The translations under genes and the position numbers were made by a program. The notes under the pieces are model-generated. The model was given only the letters and a program-made list of their open reading frames with translations. It did no database searches and had not been told where the DNA came from. Of a stretch of DNA of 45,102 nt, positions 24,268 to 33,515 are shown in pieces. Numbering within the stretch: position 1 is the first letter of the stretch; the number at the start of each line of letters is the position of its first letter. Source of the DNA: Desulfobacteraceae bacterium RAAP-1 (GTDB lineage: Bacteria > Desulfobacterota > Desulfobacteria > Desulfobacterales > Desulfatirhabdiaceae); the NCBI GenBank assembly GCA_001443525.1, contig LKPX01000026.1:1-45102 (forward strand), given 5' to 3'.

Positions 24268-26775
24268 ATGAACAATTACCATCTGGCCGCGCTGATTGAT
24301 TTACCTGCTGTCCAAAAGATGGCAAATGCAAACTATAAAGCATCAGGTATGCCCATCGGCATCATTGATGCATTTGACGGTTCCATCCTGGTCGAAACCG
24401 GCTGGCAGGAAATATGCATCAAGTTCCACCGTTCTAATCCGGAGTCGCTGAAACGATGCCAGGCCAGCGACAATTATATCAAGCATCATCTTATAAAAGG
24501 TGGGGCTTGTCGTTATAAATGTAAAAACGGCCTATGGGATATCGGTATACCGATTGTTGTGGCTGGAAGCCAACTGGCGACATTATTTCTTGGACAGTTT
24601 TTTTATGAAGGAGAGATCCCCGACCGTGATTTTTTTATCCGGCAGGCCGTTGAGTTTGGCTATAATCTTGACGATTATCTATCAGCACTCGATCAAGTTC
24701 CAGTCTTCAAGATTGAAAAAGTCAAATATATCATCGAATATAACAAGTCTCTGGTAGATTTTATAACCGATCTTGCGGAAGATTCAATTTCAAAAAACAA
24801 TATGCACAGAGCGTTGCTGGAGAGTGAGCAACGGTATCGAAGACTGACGGAAAACTCCCCTGATATGATTTACCGGATATCTCTGCCCGATGGTAATTAT
24901 GAGTATGTAAGCTCAGCGGCGACAAGGATTTTCGGCCATCCACCTCAAGCATGGTATGACAATCCGTTTCTTATCCGCGAGATCACTCATCCTGACTGGC
25001 ATTCGTTCTTCGAAGAAGAATGGGAAAACATACTCAAAGGGCATGTACGGCCGACATACGAATACAAAATCATTCATAAAGATGGAAGTATCCGATGGAT
25101 CAACCAGCGAACTATATTGGTGAAGGATGACAGTGGTCGTCCAGTAGCCATTGAGGGGGTTGCCACCGACATCACCGAGCGCAAATGTGTGGAGAATGCG
25201 CTTTTTGAGAGTGAAAACAAATATCGTTTAATTGCAGAAAACACGGCTGACCTGATATCAACCCTGGATATGAATCTGAACTTTACCTATATTAGTCCGG
25301 GCATTATGCGTCTGCGTGGGTTCACCGTAGAAGAAGCCATGAAGCAGACTCTTGATCAGATATTAACCCCGGAATCCATGTCGCTCGCCCTTGACGTTTT
25401 TGAAAAAGAAATGCTGCTGGAGGATTGCAGCACGGCTGATCCCGATAGAACGCGCATACTGGAGTTGGAAGAATATAAAAGGGATGGCTCCATTATCTGG
25501 CTGGAGGTCAGCTTAACTTTTTTGCGCAATAAGGACCGAAAACCTGTCGGCATTCTCACCGTGGCCCGTGACATCACAGAACGCAAGCAGGCCGAAAAGG
25601 AACGGGAGAACCTGCAGTCACAACTGTTTCAGGCACAGAAGATGGAGTCGGTGGGTCGTCTGGCCGGCGGCGTGGCTCACGATTTCAACAACATGCTTTC
25701 TGCAATTCTGGGTCATGCGCAACTGGCAATGATGCAATGCACCCCATCGGAGCCGATCCATACTCATCTTAAGGTGATTGAGGATTCCGCTCACCGCTCC
25801 GCCGATCTTACCCGGCAACTGCTGGCCTTCGCCCGAAAGCAAACCATAGCGCCGAAGATTTTGGATATAAACGATACCGTGTCGGGCATGCTCAAGATGC
25901 TGCTACGGTTGATCGGCGAGGACATTGATCTCGTATGGATGCCGAAAGCGGACCTGTGGCAGGTCAAGATTGATCCCTCCCAGATTGACCAGCTTCTGGC
26001 CAATCTTTGTGTCAATGCTCGGGATTCCATCGCTGGGGTGGGAAAGATCACCATCAAGACTGAAAACATTACCTTTGATGATGCCTATTGTGCAGCTCAC
26101 CTGGGTTTTACCAGTGGTGAATATGTGATGCTCGCTGTGAGCGACAACGGCTGCGGCATGGATGAAAAAACGCTGCCTCATATCTTCGAACCGTTCTTTA
26201 CCACCAAAGAGGTAGGAAGAGGCACGGGATTGGGACTGTCCACCGTGTACGGCATTGTCAAACAAAACAATGGATTCATAAACGTTTACAGCGAACCTGA
26301 TAAAGGGACAACCCTCAAGATATATCTGCCCAGGGTTGTGGGGGAAGCCATCGAACCATCAGCAGAAAACACGGCGGAAATACCCAAGGGTCGAGGGGAA
26401 ACGGTGCTGCTGGTGGATGACGAACCGATGATTCTGAACGTGAGCCGGGAGATGCTGGAGCAGTTGGGCTATGCGGTGCTGATCGCCAGTACTCCGTGCG
26501 AGGCCATCCGTATGGCCAGGGAGTACGCTGGCAAGATACACCTGCTCATTACCGACGTGGTTATGCCCGAGTCAACCGGCCTGGACCTGGCGAAAAACAT
26601 AGTCTCCTTTTATCCGAAAATCAGGCTGTTGTTCATGTCCGGCTATACGAGCAACGTCATCGCCCACCACGGCGTACTCGACGAGGGTGTCAATTTCGTT
26701 CAAAAACCGTTTTCAATTCAGGTTCTTGCCGCTAAGGTAAGGGAAACTCTGGATCAGGAGCATACGTTTTCATAG
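24268..26775 (+). CDS. PocR-PAS-PAS hybrid histidine kinase
   Basis: Product of 835 residues, with no signal peptide or membrane helix, so cytoplasmic. Residues about 5-175 are a PocR sensory domain (LAALIDLPAVQKMANANYKAS, CRYKCKNGLWDIGIPIVV, LFLGQFFYE), a fold related to PAS that binds small ligands. Two PAS/PAC units follow (about 187-305 and 315-435). The HisKA domain has H471 in GGVAHDFNN. The HATPase shows SDNGCGMDE and GRGTGLGLSTVYGIV. A C-terminal receiver has D763 in LLITDVVMP. No cognate regulator is adjacent. The start lies 24 bases after the MCP remnant, with a weak AGGA upstream. Ligand unknown. Confidence 0.9.
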   Translation: MNNYHLAALIDLPAVQKMANANYKASGMPIGIIDAFDGSILVETGWQEICIKFHRSNPESLKRCQASDNYIKHHLIKGGACRYKCKNGLWDIGIPIVVAGSQLATLFLGQFFYEGEIPDRDFFIRQAVEFGYNLDDYLSALDQVPVFKIEKVKYIIEYNKSLVDFITDLAEDSISKNNMHRALLESEQRYRRLTENSPDMIYRISLPDGNYEYVSSAATRIFGHPPQAWYDNPFLIREITHPDWHSFFEEEWENILKGHVRPTYEYKIIHKDGSIRWINQRTILVKDDSGRPVAIEGVATDITERKCVENALFESENKYRLIAENTADLISTLDMNLNFTYISPGIMRLRGFTVEEAMKQTLDQILTPESMSLALDVFEKEMLLEDCSTADPDRTRILELEEYKRDGSIIWLEVSLTFLRNKDRKPVGILTVARDITERKQAEKERENLQSQLFQAQKMESVGRLAGGVAHDFNNMLSAILGHAQLAMMQCTPSEPIHTHLKVIEDSAHRSADLTRQLLAFARKQTIAPKILDINDTVSGMLKMLLRLIGEDIDLVWMPKADLWQVKIDPSQIDQLLANLCVNARDSIAGVGKITIKTENITFDDAYCAAHLGFTSGEYVMLAVSDNGCGMDEKTLPHIFEPFFTTKEVGRGTGLGLSTVYGIVKQNNGFINVYSEPDKGTTLKIYLPRVVGEAIEPSAENTAEIPKGRGETVLLVDDEPMILNVSREMLEQLGYAVLIASTPCEAIRMAREYAGKIHLLITDVVMPESTGLDLAKNIVSFYPKIRLLFMSGYTSNVIAHHGVLDEGVNFVQKPFSIQVLAAKVRETLDQEHTFS

Positions 26776-26871
26776 AAGAATTATGTTGCACCTGAATCCG
26801 TGGCATGAAAGCAGAACGCATTAAAAGCGGCGTTTCTCTTACCTTTATGTTAGCCATCATCAGGAGTACCC

Positions 26872-27066
26872 GTGGAAAAAATTGATTTCAAGAAAGAAAT
26901 GAAGCACCTTTATCACCCCTCCGCAAAAGAGGTGGTTCAGGTTGATGTCCCAACAGCGAATTACTTGATAGTTGATGGCGAGGGTGATCCCAACACATCG
27001 CAGGCATGCTCTGATGCCATTGTAGGTTGTACTGTACACGCATCTTTTAAGGATATGATCAGATGA
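26872..27066 (+). pseudogene. GyrI-like domain protein, N-terminal fragment
   Basis: 64 codons from a GTG preceded by CAGGAG. The first 50 residues (MEKIDFKKEMKHLYHPSAKE, VVQVDVPTANYLIVDGEGDP, NTSQ) match the N-terminus of GyrI-like small-molecule-binding proteins of about 200 residues. After ACSDAI the homology is lost and the frame soon stops, so this is a truncated relic. Its end overlaps the next gene by four bases. Confidence 0.7.
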
Positions 27067-27695
27067 CTGAAAAAGAAAGAGAAATGTTCAGAGCAATGCT
27101 TGATGCTCTGCCCTCACTGGTTTTTGTGGTCGACCAGGATGTGAGGATTCAAGAATGCAATGCGGCCGCTTCCGATCTCATGATGGCCGATAGGGAAACT
27201 GTCGTTAAACGGCGAGCTGGCGAGGTACTGCATTGTATACATTCGAGTGAAGTGCCGAATGGCTGTGGCAGGGCTTCGTTCTGTAAGAACTGCATTATCA
27301 GGGATTCCGTCGTAGAAGCCTTTCAGGGAAAGCGTATTGTTCGCCGTCGTACAAGAATAGAATTCATCCGTGATGCGAACAAGATAGAGATTTACGCACT
27401 CATCAGTGCTTCTCTATTTTCCTTCCAGGACAGGCCACTTGTGTTGCTGGTGATTGATGACATCAGTGAGATAGCCGAGCTTTATCGCATAATACCCATT
27501 TGTTCTGTCTGCGGAAAAGTGCGAGACGATAAGGAATCCTGGATGCGGGTCGAAACCTATTTCAAAAACAGTTGGGATGTTGACTTCTCTCACGGTTATT
27601 GTCCTGACTGTTTTAAGATCGAGATGAACAAAATAAAAGCATGCAACAAAGCCGAACAGGGCACCCCAGCAGACGCTGATAAGCCGTGCCGCTGA
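27063..27695 (+). CDS. PAS-domain protein with C-terminal zinc ribbon
   Basis: Product of 210 residues. Residues about 8-135 form a PAS domain (LDALPSLVFVVDQDVRIQECN) with an inserted cysteine group C58, C68, C74 and C77 (GEVLHCIHSS, NGCGRASFCKNC), a pattern seen in PAS proteins of anaerobes that may bind metal or an Fe-S cluster. The C-terminus (about 143-185; ICSVCGKVRDDKESW and HGYCPDCF) is the zinc-ribbon module often attached to response regulators and PAS proteins in Desulfobacterota. There is no kinase or output domain, so it is probably a small sensor or adaptor. The start ATGA overlaps the GyrI-like remnant. Confidence 0.75.
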   Translation: MTEKEREMFRAMLDALPSLVFVVDQDVRIQECNAAASDLMMADRETVVKRRAGEVLHCIHSSEVPNGCGRASFCKNCIIRDSVVEAFQGKRIVRRRTRIEFIRDANKIEIYALISASLFSFQDRPLVLLVIDDISEIAELYRIIPICSVCGKVRDDKESWMRVETYFKNSWDVDFSHGYCPDCFKIEMNKIKACNKAEQGTPADADKPCR

Positions 27696-27822
27696 GCTTT
27701 TCGGTGGTGTCTGAAACCAACTTGCTTTTAGCGTTACAAGGGAAAACAAGGGCTTGAATTGTTTAAGATTAAGCTAATCTCACCCACCACCGCTCCAACA
27801 TCCGCACGATTTAAGGAGATAT

Positions 27823-29205
27823 ATGATATCCAAAACTCTGATCAAGGAATTTGAAACACTTCTGGGCGCAGAAAACGTCAAGACTCAGGAAGCGGACAGA
27901 ATGGCGTATGCCTATGACGCTGCGGTGCTGCCACCGGTGCTGCCGGCCCTTGTCCTGAAGCCTGTGAACAGCGAAGTGCTGGGAAAAACCATCCGGCTGT
28001 GCAATGACAACAGCATTCCCATTACCGTACGCGGTGCGGGCACGAACTTAAGCGGCGGCGCCATTCCGCTTTCCGACGGGGTCGTGCTGCTGACGGCGGG
28101 GATGAACCGCATTCTGGAAATCAATGAGGCGGATCTCTATGCCGTTGTTGAGCCGGGAGTTATTACTGCTAAATTTGCAGCAGCGGTTCAGGCCAAAGGG
28201 CTTTTTTATCCGCCGGATCCCGGAAGCCAGGCGGTATCCACACTTGCGGGGAATGTGGCCGAGAACGCCGGCGGTTTGCGCGGGTTAAAATATGGCGTTA
28301 CCAAGGATTACGTCATGGGCATGGATTTTTTTGATGTCAACGGCGATTTGATTAAAAACGGTTCCAGAACCGTGAAATGCGTGACAGGGTTTAATCTGGC
28401 AGGGCTGATGACCGCATCGGAAGGATGTTTCGGTATCTTCAACCAGATTATTTTGAAGCTGATTCCGCCGCCCGCAGCTCAGAAAGCCATGATGGCAGTG
28501 TATAACACGCAGGAGGGGAGCTCTCAGACCGTATCGGATATCATCTCCAGCAAGATCGTGCCCTGCACGCTGGAAATTCTGGATAATTTCACCATTCGGG
28601 CCGTCGAGGATTTTGCACATGCAGGACTTCCCACAGACGCCGCGTCGCTGCTGCTGATCGAGGTGGACGGACATCCGGCGCAGGTAGCCGAGGAAGCCGA
28701 AAAAGTGGAAGCCATATGCCGGAAAAACGGTTGCACCCGATTCCAGGCGGCGCAGTCCGCCGAAGAGCGTAACAGGGTCTGGGAAGCCAGGCGCGCAGCG
28801 CTGTCCGCACTGGCCAGGCTGAGGCCCACCACCGTTCTTGAAGATGCCACGGTGCCGCGCAGCAAGATTCCGCATATGGTTAAAGCCATTAACGATATTG
28901 CGAAAAAATACAGCCTGACCATCGGCACATTCGGTCATGCCGGAGACGGCAACCTGCACCCCACCATCCTGACGGACAAGCGGGATAAGGCCGAGTGGGT
29001 GCGGGTGGAAAAAGCCATTGACGATATTTTCGATGTGGCGCTTTCGCTGGGAGGGACGCTGTCCGGCGAACATGGTATCGGTATCGCAAAATCCAGATAT
29101 TTAGCCAATGAAATAGGGGCGTCATCCATCGCATACTGCCGGAAGCTTAAAAAAGCCATTGATCCCAACAATATATTGAATCCAGGAAAAGTCATCGGAG
29201 TCTGA
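27823..29205 (+). CDS. FAD-linked D-lactate dehydrogenase (GlcD-like)
   Basis: Product of 460 residues, ATG after AAGGAGATATA. FAD-binding PCMH-type domain: PITVRGAGTNLSGGAIPLSDG, the VVEPGV strand, and FYPPDPGSQAVSTLAGNVAE-NAGG. The C-terminal cap ends with FGHAGDGNLHPTIL, GEHGIGIAKSRYL and DPNNILNPGK, all typical of the GlcD/Dld family. It oxidises D-lactate (or glycolate) to the 2-oxo acid, passing electrons to the Fe-S protein encoded four bases downstream. In sulfate reducers this pair serves as the NAD-independent D-lactate dehydrogenase, which fits the L-lactate operon nearby. Confidence 0.92.
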   Translation: MISKTLIKEFETLLGAENVKTQEADRMAYAYDAAVLPPVLPALVLKPVNSEVLGKTIRLCNDNSIPITVRGAGTNLSGGAIPLSDGVVLLTAGMNRILEINEADLYAVVEPGVITAKFAAAVQAKGLFYPPDPGSQAVSTLAGNVAENAGGLRGLKYGVTKDYVMGMDFFDVNGDLIKNGSRTVKCVTGFNLAGLMTASEGCFGIFNQIILKLIPPPAAQKAMMAVYNTQEGSSQTVSDIISSKIVPCTLEILDNFTIRAVEDFAHAGLPTDAASLLLIEVDGHPAQVAEEAEKVEAICRKNGCTRFQAAQSAEERNRVWEARRAALSALARLRPTTVLEDATVPRSKIPHMVKAINDIAKKYSLTIGTFGHAGDGNLHPTILTDKRDKAEWVRVEKAIDDIFDVALSLGGTLSGEHGIGIAKSRYLANEIGASSIAYCRKLKKAIDPNNILNPGKVIGV

Positions 29206-29209
29206 TATC

Positions 29210-30508
29210 ATGAAAGACCTTCAAAAACTTGTAACGATGCTGAAAACCCTGGAAGATCAGATGACGGTCTGTATGCACTGCGGGTTGTGCCAGTCCGTAT
29301 GCCCGCTGTTTGCTCAAACGCTGAATGAAGCGGATGTGGCCAGAGGCAAGATTTGCCTTTTGGGCGGACTTTCTTCTGAAATGCTTAAAGATGTTCAGGG
29401 CGTCAAGGAGCGGTTGGACAATTGCCTGATGTGCGGGTCGTGTGCGGCCAACTGCCCCAGCGGTGTCAGCGCACTGGAAATATTTCTGAAAGCCCGGGTG
29501 ATTTTGACCGCATATCAGGGGCTTTCCCGAACCCGGCGGATGATATTGCGGGGAGCGCTGGCGCACCCCCGTCTGTTTGACCGGATACTGGAGATAGGCG
29601 CCAGAAGCCAGTCTTTTTTTGTCAGTCCGGCCAGCGAACTTCTAGGAACATCGTGTTCCAGGATCATGTCACCGTTCATCGGGAAACGTCATTTCATGCC
29701 GCTGGCGGATGTTCCCTTTCACAGGCAGCAAGGCAGTCTGGATACGCCGGCAGGAGAATCCGGCCTGAAGGCGGCCTTTTATTACGGATGTCTGACTGAT
29801 AAAATTTATCCGGATATCGGCAATGCCGTCCTGAAGGTGCTTCGATATCACGGTGTCGGCGTATGGATGCCGCATGAACAGGCATGCTGCGGTATTCCGG
29901 CATTGTCATCGGGTGATCTTCCGTCCTTCAAAGAGCTGGTGCGGGCCAATCTGAAGGCTTTTGGAGACAGGGACTTTGACGCACTGGTAACGCCGTGTGC
30001 GACCTGCACATCCACGATCCGGGAGTTCTGGCCCATGTTTGCCGGTGAATTTTCAGAGGACGAAGCCGCGGCCATCAAGATTCTGGCGGCAAAAACCACA
30101 GACATCAGTGCATTTTTAGTGGACAGCGGTCTGGTTTCGGACAAATCCGTCGAACCGGCCGTAAATTCTGCAACAATAACTTACCACGACCCCTGTCATC
30201 TGAAAAAATCTTTAAAAATATCCGCGCAGCCGCGGCGTTTGCTTCAGAACATACCATCCTGCCGCTTTGTGGAAATGAATGAAGCAGATTCCTGCTGCGG
30301 CAGTGGCGGCAGTTTCAACCTCCTGCATTACGAAACATCCGCGGCCATCGGTATGCGCAAACGGGAGAATATTGTGGCCTCCGGCGCCGCCACCGTTGCC
30401 ACAAGCTGTCCCGCCTGCATGATGCAGATGACGGACATGCTGTCCCGCCGGGGAGATACCGTGGCGGTGCGTCACGTCATCGAAGCGTATGCGGCAGCGC
30501 TTTCGTAG
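29210..30508 (+). CDS. D-lactate dehydrogenase iron-sulfur subunit (GlcF-like)
   Basis: Product of 432 residues. Two 4Fe-4S motifs (C21/24/27/31 in CMHCGLCQSVC and C72/75/78/82 in CLMCGSCAANC) are followed by two CCG domains (EQACCGIPALSSGD, TPCATC; then YHDPCHLKKSL, EADSCCGSGGSFNLLHYE, SCPACMMQM), as in GlcF and HdrD-type electron-transfer subunits. It takes electrons from the flavin subunit upstream, with which it is in the same operon (4-base gap). The acceptor may be the quinone pool or a heterodisulfide-reductase-like complex. Only a weak ribosome site is present; coupling to the upstream gene is likely. Confidence 0.9.
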   Translation: MKDLQKLVTMLKTLEDQMTVCMHCGLCQSVCPLFAQTLNEADVARGKICLLGGLSSEMLKDVQGVKERLDNCLMCGSCAANCPSGVSALEIFLKARVILTAYQGLSRTRRMILRGALAHPRLFDRILEIGARSQSFFVSPASELLGTSCSRIMSPFIGKRHFMPLADVPFHRQQGSLDTPAGESGLKAAFYYGCLTDKIYPDIGNAVLKVLRYHGVGVWMPHEQACCGIPALSSGDLPSFKELVRANLKAFGDRDFDALVTPCATCTSTIREFWPMFAGEFSEDEAAAIKILAAKTTDISAFLVDSGLVSDKSVEPAVNSATITYHDPCHLKKSLKISAQPRRLLQNIPSCRFVEMNEADSCCGSGGSFNLLHYETSAAIGMRKRENIVASGAATVATSCPACMMQMTDMLSRRGDTVAVRHVIEAYAAALS

Positions 30509-30538
30509 TTCCTGATGGTTCTATATTCCCTTCCAGAT

Positions 30539-30582
30539 TAACGGTTTCGTGCCGCATTAAAAATGCCGGTGCGAAACCGTTA
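30539..30582 (+). terminator. Terminator-like hairpin after the D-lactate genes
   Basis: TAACGGTTTCG (30539-30549) and CGAAACCGTTA (30572-30582) pair exactly, with additional GC pairing inside. The downstream tract is only moderately T-rich. Confidence 0.55.
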
Positions 30583-30589
30583 CATTTAT

Positions 30590-30618
30590 TTGACTTATTC
30601 CAACACAAAGGATAAAAA
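30590..30618 (+). promoter_or_regulatory. Possible promoter of the exopolysaccharide operon
   Basis: TTGACT (30590-30595), 17 bases, TAAAAA (30613-30618), about 80 bases before the first gene of the operon. Confidence 0.35.
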
Positions 30619-30633
30619 TATAAATTTTATTCC

Positions 30634-30659
30634 GGGCTGATAGCCACTATCGCCCTTTT
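30634..30659 (+). terminator. Attenuator-like hairpin in the operon leader
   Basis: GGGCTGATAG (30634-30643) pairs with CTATCGCCC (30647-30655), with one bulge, and is followed by TTTT. It lies between the putative promoter and the start at 30697, so it could act as a leader attenuator. Confidence 0.4.
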
Positions 30660-30696
30660 CTGTCCAGAAAACTGAACCAATATCTGAGCCGCCCAT

Positions 30697-32310
30697 ATGC
30701 CACTTAAAATATGCAGGATATTATTTTTAATATCGCTGCAATGCTTGTTGTTGTCATTTTCTTCCGCAAAAGCTGAGGTTCCCAAGCCGGGTTTTGTCAT
30801 TCATTTCGATTTCATTAAAAATGCATCTGAAGGCTGTATGCTGGTGAATGTTGCTCAACAGGCCGGAGCGAAGGTCATCAATCTGGTGCCGCCGGCGCAT
30901 GTCTGGGAAGACCCGGCATCCCTTGCAGCGCTGAACGCCATTGTCAAAGATATCGCCGCACACCATCTGAGTTTTGTTTTTGCCCGTATTGACGCTGCGT
31001 ATCTTCCGGATCGTCACGGCAAACGCACCTATTATCTGTATGACCGGATATTGACTGAACCTGGGCGGCTTCCCAACGGAAAGCCGCCGTCGGAATGCTT
31101 TCTGACAACGGTTGGAAAGGACGATTATGCCGCCTGGATGGAAGATGAAATCCGGTATTACGCCACGCATTATGGACATCTTCCCAATCTGCTGGGAATC
31201 AATCTGGGGCCCTTCAGCGAGCCTTTCAGCTCTGAGCGGGGCGGTTTTCTGGAATTTATGGAGGATTCCCAGCGCTATGAAATTGTCCAGTACACCCATT
31301 TTGCAGCGCTCTGGTGGCGCGGCTGGCTTCGGAAACATTTCGGCGGCATTGTTGCGTTAAATAATGAATATCATACGGAGTTCACTTCATTTGACAGCGT
31401 TCCCATGCCGCTGAACGAAACGGATCACCGTTTCGGGAGAGCGGATTTGGCGTATTTCGACTTTGCCAAATCGCTGAATGACTGGTTTGTCGAACGCTAT
31501 GAAAGGTGCCGTGACATCTGGCATGAGGTCAGCGGAAGGGCCGAAGTGCCGTTTATCCTTCAATTCAGCGGCTGTATGGCCGAAAAATTCATTATGGGGC
31601 GGCCGGCGTTTGCGGCGTTTGATCTGCCCGGCTGGATCGCGATGGCGGATGCCGTGGGGTTGTCCGCCTATACCAACAACGGTTATCCGGATATGGGGCA
31701 TGCCACCTTGAAAGCGACGGTGAATCTGCTGGCTACGGCGCGGGACATGCACAAACCCGTGTTTGTTCTCGAATCGGGCAACGAAGCGCCCAATGTCACA
31801 CTGGATCCGCTGCAGACGGCGTTCTGGGGGTCTGTCGCCGCCAGCCTCTCGCCCAGAACGTATATCTACGAATTTTTCAAAAATAAATTCAATGAGACAT
31901 ACGCCCACAATCCCGGAAAGATCGTCAGCGCCGATGGACATATCCGCGCCGGGGCGTTTGCCGCCATATGTCACCTTTTTAAAAATATTGAATCTCAATC
32001 CTGTACGCTTGAAACGCCGAAGTTGTATGTGCGGTTCAACTCAGCGTCATGCCGGGGAAATGCGCTTTCGGGGGCTCGATATGAGGCGCTTCTGGATTTA
32101 TCTTCATCCATGCCGATACGATGGATTCCGGAGCACTGCGAATTGCCTCTGCATCCGGGAATTCCAATACTGAATCCGGGCGGCGCATTGTCTCCTCAAA
32201 ACAGTAACCTCGCCGATTTACTGACCCATATTCCTGGCGCGAATTCCGATGTGCGGGCAAGGTGGCGTCAGGAGGTGGCGGCGCGCCTCAGCCACGACCA
32301 CTCAATGTGA
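30697..32310 (+). CDS. Secreted glycoside-hydrolase-like protein (TIM barrel)
   Basis: Product of 537 residues with a signal peptide (1-26, ending SSAKA). The body has the features of a clan GH-A type TIM barrel: the strand and acid/base candidate LLGINLGPFSEPF (E175), LWWRGWLRKHFGG as seen in beta-galactosidase-like barrels, and a nucleophile candidate E359 in VFVLESGNEAP. I cannot assign a GH family; GH42-like is the nearest in feel. It is first in a five-gene set with UDP-GlcNAc 2-epimerase, a deacetylase-like protein and a GT2 synthase, so it probably trims or releases the polymer made by that system. The ribosome site is weak. Confidence 0.6.
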   Translation: MPLKICRILFLISLQCLLLSFSSAKAEVPKPGFVIHFDFIKNASEGCMLVNVAQQAGAKVINLVPPAHVWEDPASLAALNAIVKDIAAHHLSFVFARIDAAYLPDRHGKRTYYLYDRILTEPGRLPNGKPPSECFLTTVGKDDYAAWMEDEIRYYATHYGHLPNLLGINLGPFSEPFSSERGGFLEFMEDSQRYEIVQYTHFAALWWRGWLRKHFGGIVALNNEYHTEFTSFDSVPMPLNETDHRFGRADLAYFDFAKSLNDWFVERYERCRDIWHEVSGRAEVPFILQFSGCMAEKFIMGRPAFAAFDLPGWIAMADAVGLSAYTNNGYPDMGHATLKATVNLLATARDMHKPVFVLESGNEAPNVTLDPLQTAFWGSVAASLSPRTYIYEFFKNKFNETYAHNPGKIVSADGHIRAGAFAAICHLFKNIESQSCTLETPKLYVRFNSASCRGNALSGARYEALLDLSSSMPIRWIPEHCELPLHPGIPILNPGGALSPQNSNLADLLTHIPGANSDVRARWRQEVAARLSHDHSM

Positions 32311-32321
32311 GAAATATCATA

Positions 32322-33515
32322 ATGATCGCTCCAGATATACCTGTCAAAACAGCCTTTATTTTCGGGACGCGTCCCGAAGCCATCAAGCTGGCGCCGCTGA
32401 TCCGGCGCATGCGTCAATTGCCGGAGTCCTTTCATCCGGTGACAATCGTCACGGCGCAGCATCGTGAGATGCTGGACCAGGTGCTGAATCTGTTTTCCAT
32501 CACACCTGAATACGATATCGGTATCATCCGTCCCCGGCAGACGCTGGCGGAAATCACAGCCAATGCGGTTCGCGGGCTGGATACCATTCTGGCGGACGAG
32601 AAGCCGGATTTTGTGGTGGTGCAGGGCGATACTTCAACGACCTTTGCCGGCGCACTTGCTGCATTTTATCATAAAATTCCGGTGGCCCATGTGGAAGCAG
32701 GGCTCAGAACGCAGAACCGTTACAACCCGTTTCCGGAAGAAATCAACCGCCGGTTGACATCCGTTGTGGCGGATGCTCATTTTGCTCCGACGGCGACCGC
32801 GGTTGACAATCTTCGGGCGGAAGGCATTTCCCCGGAGCGCATATGGCTTACCGGCAACACGGTGGTTGACGCGCTGAAGGATGTCGTGAGCTGGAACCGC
32901 CCCTGCCATCATCCCGTGATTCAGAAAATTGCCACGGAGAATCGCCGCATGCTGTTTGTGACGTCTCACCGCCGTGAAAACCAGGGTGAGCCTCAGGTTC
33001 ATATCTGTAAGGCGCTTTTAAAGCTGGTTCAGATGTACCCCGATATTCTGGTGGTGTTTCCCGTACATCTGAGCCCGGCGGTGCGGGATACGGTAATGCC
33101 TCTTTTGGGAAACCAGGAACGGATTTTGCTGCTGGATCCCATAGATTATTTCGAAACGGTTCATTTCATGAAAAATGCTTATGTTATCCTGACAGATTCC
33201 GGGGGGATTCAGGAAGAGGCCCCTGGGCTTGGCAGGCCGGTTCTTGTCCTTCGGGATACGACAGAACGTCCGGAAGGTATCGCCGCCGGCACGGCCAAAC
33301 TGGTGGGCACAGAGACATCTCGTATTATAGATGCAACTGTTGAGCTTCTTTCCAATCCGAAAGCTTACCAACATATGGCAGAAGCTGTAAACCCTTACGG
33401 CGATGGTCATGCATGCAGCCGAATTCTTCAGGCTTTGGAACATCTGGCCGGCCGTGCGGACAGTCCGGCGCCATTTGACGTCGCAGCAATACATTATAAC
33501 GAGCAAACACTATGA
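32322..33515 (+). CDS. wecB: UDP-N-acetylglucosamine 2-epimerase (non-hydrolysing)
   Basis: Product of 397 residues. The frame is open further upstream, inside the preceding gene, but ATG 32322 gives the usual short lead-in to FIFGTRPEAIKLAPLIRRM. Other family motifs: VVQGDTSTTFAGALAAF, HVEAGLRTQNRYNPFPEEIN, SHRREN, and LTDSGGIQEEAPGLGRPVLV. It interconverts UDP-GlcNAc and UDP-ManNAc in the cytoplasm. Within this operon it implies that the polymer contains ManNAc or a derivative. It overlaps the next gene by four bases (ATGA). Confidence 0.95.
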   Translation: MIAPDIPVKTAFIFGTRPEAIKLAPLIRRMRQLPESFHPVTIVTAQHREMLDQVLNLFSITPEYDIGIIRPRQTLAEITANAVRGLDTILADEKPDFVVVQGDTSTTFAGALAAFYHKIPVAHVEAGLRTQNRYNPFPEEINRRLTSVVADAHFAPTATAVDNLRAEGISPERIWLTGNTVVDALKDVVSWNRPCHHPVIQKIATENRRMLFVTSHRRENQGEPQVHICKALLKLVQMYPDILVVFPVHLSPAVRDTVMPLLGNQERILLLDPIDYFETVHFMKNAYVILTDSGGIQEEAPGLGRPVLVLRDTTERPEGIAAGTAKLVGTETSRIIDATVELLSNPKAYQHMAEAVNPYGDGHACSRILQALEHLAGRADSPAPFDVAAIHYNEQTL

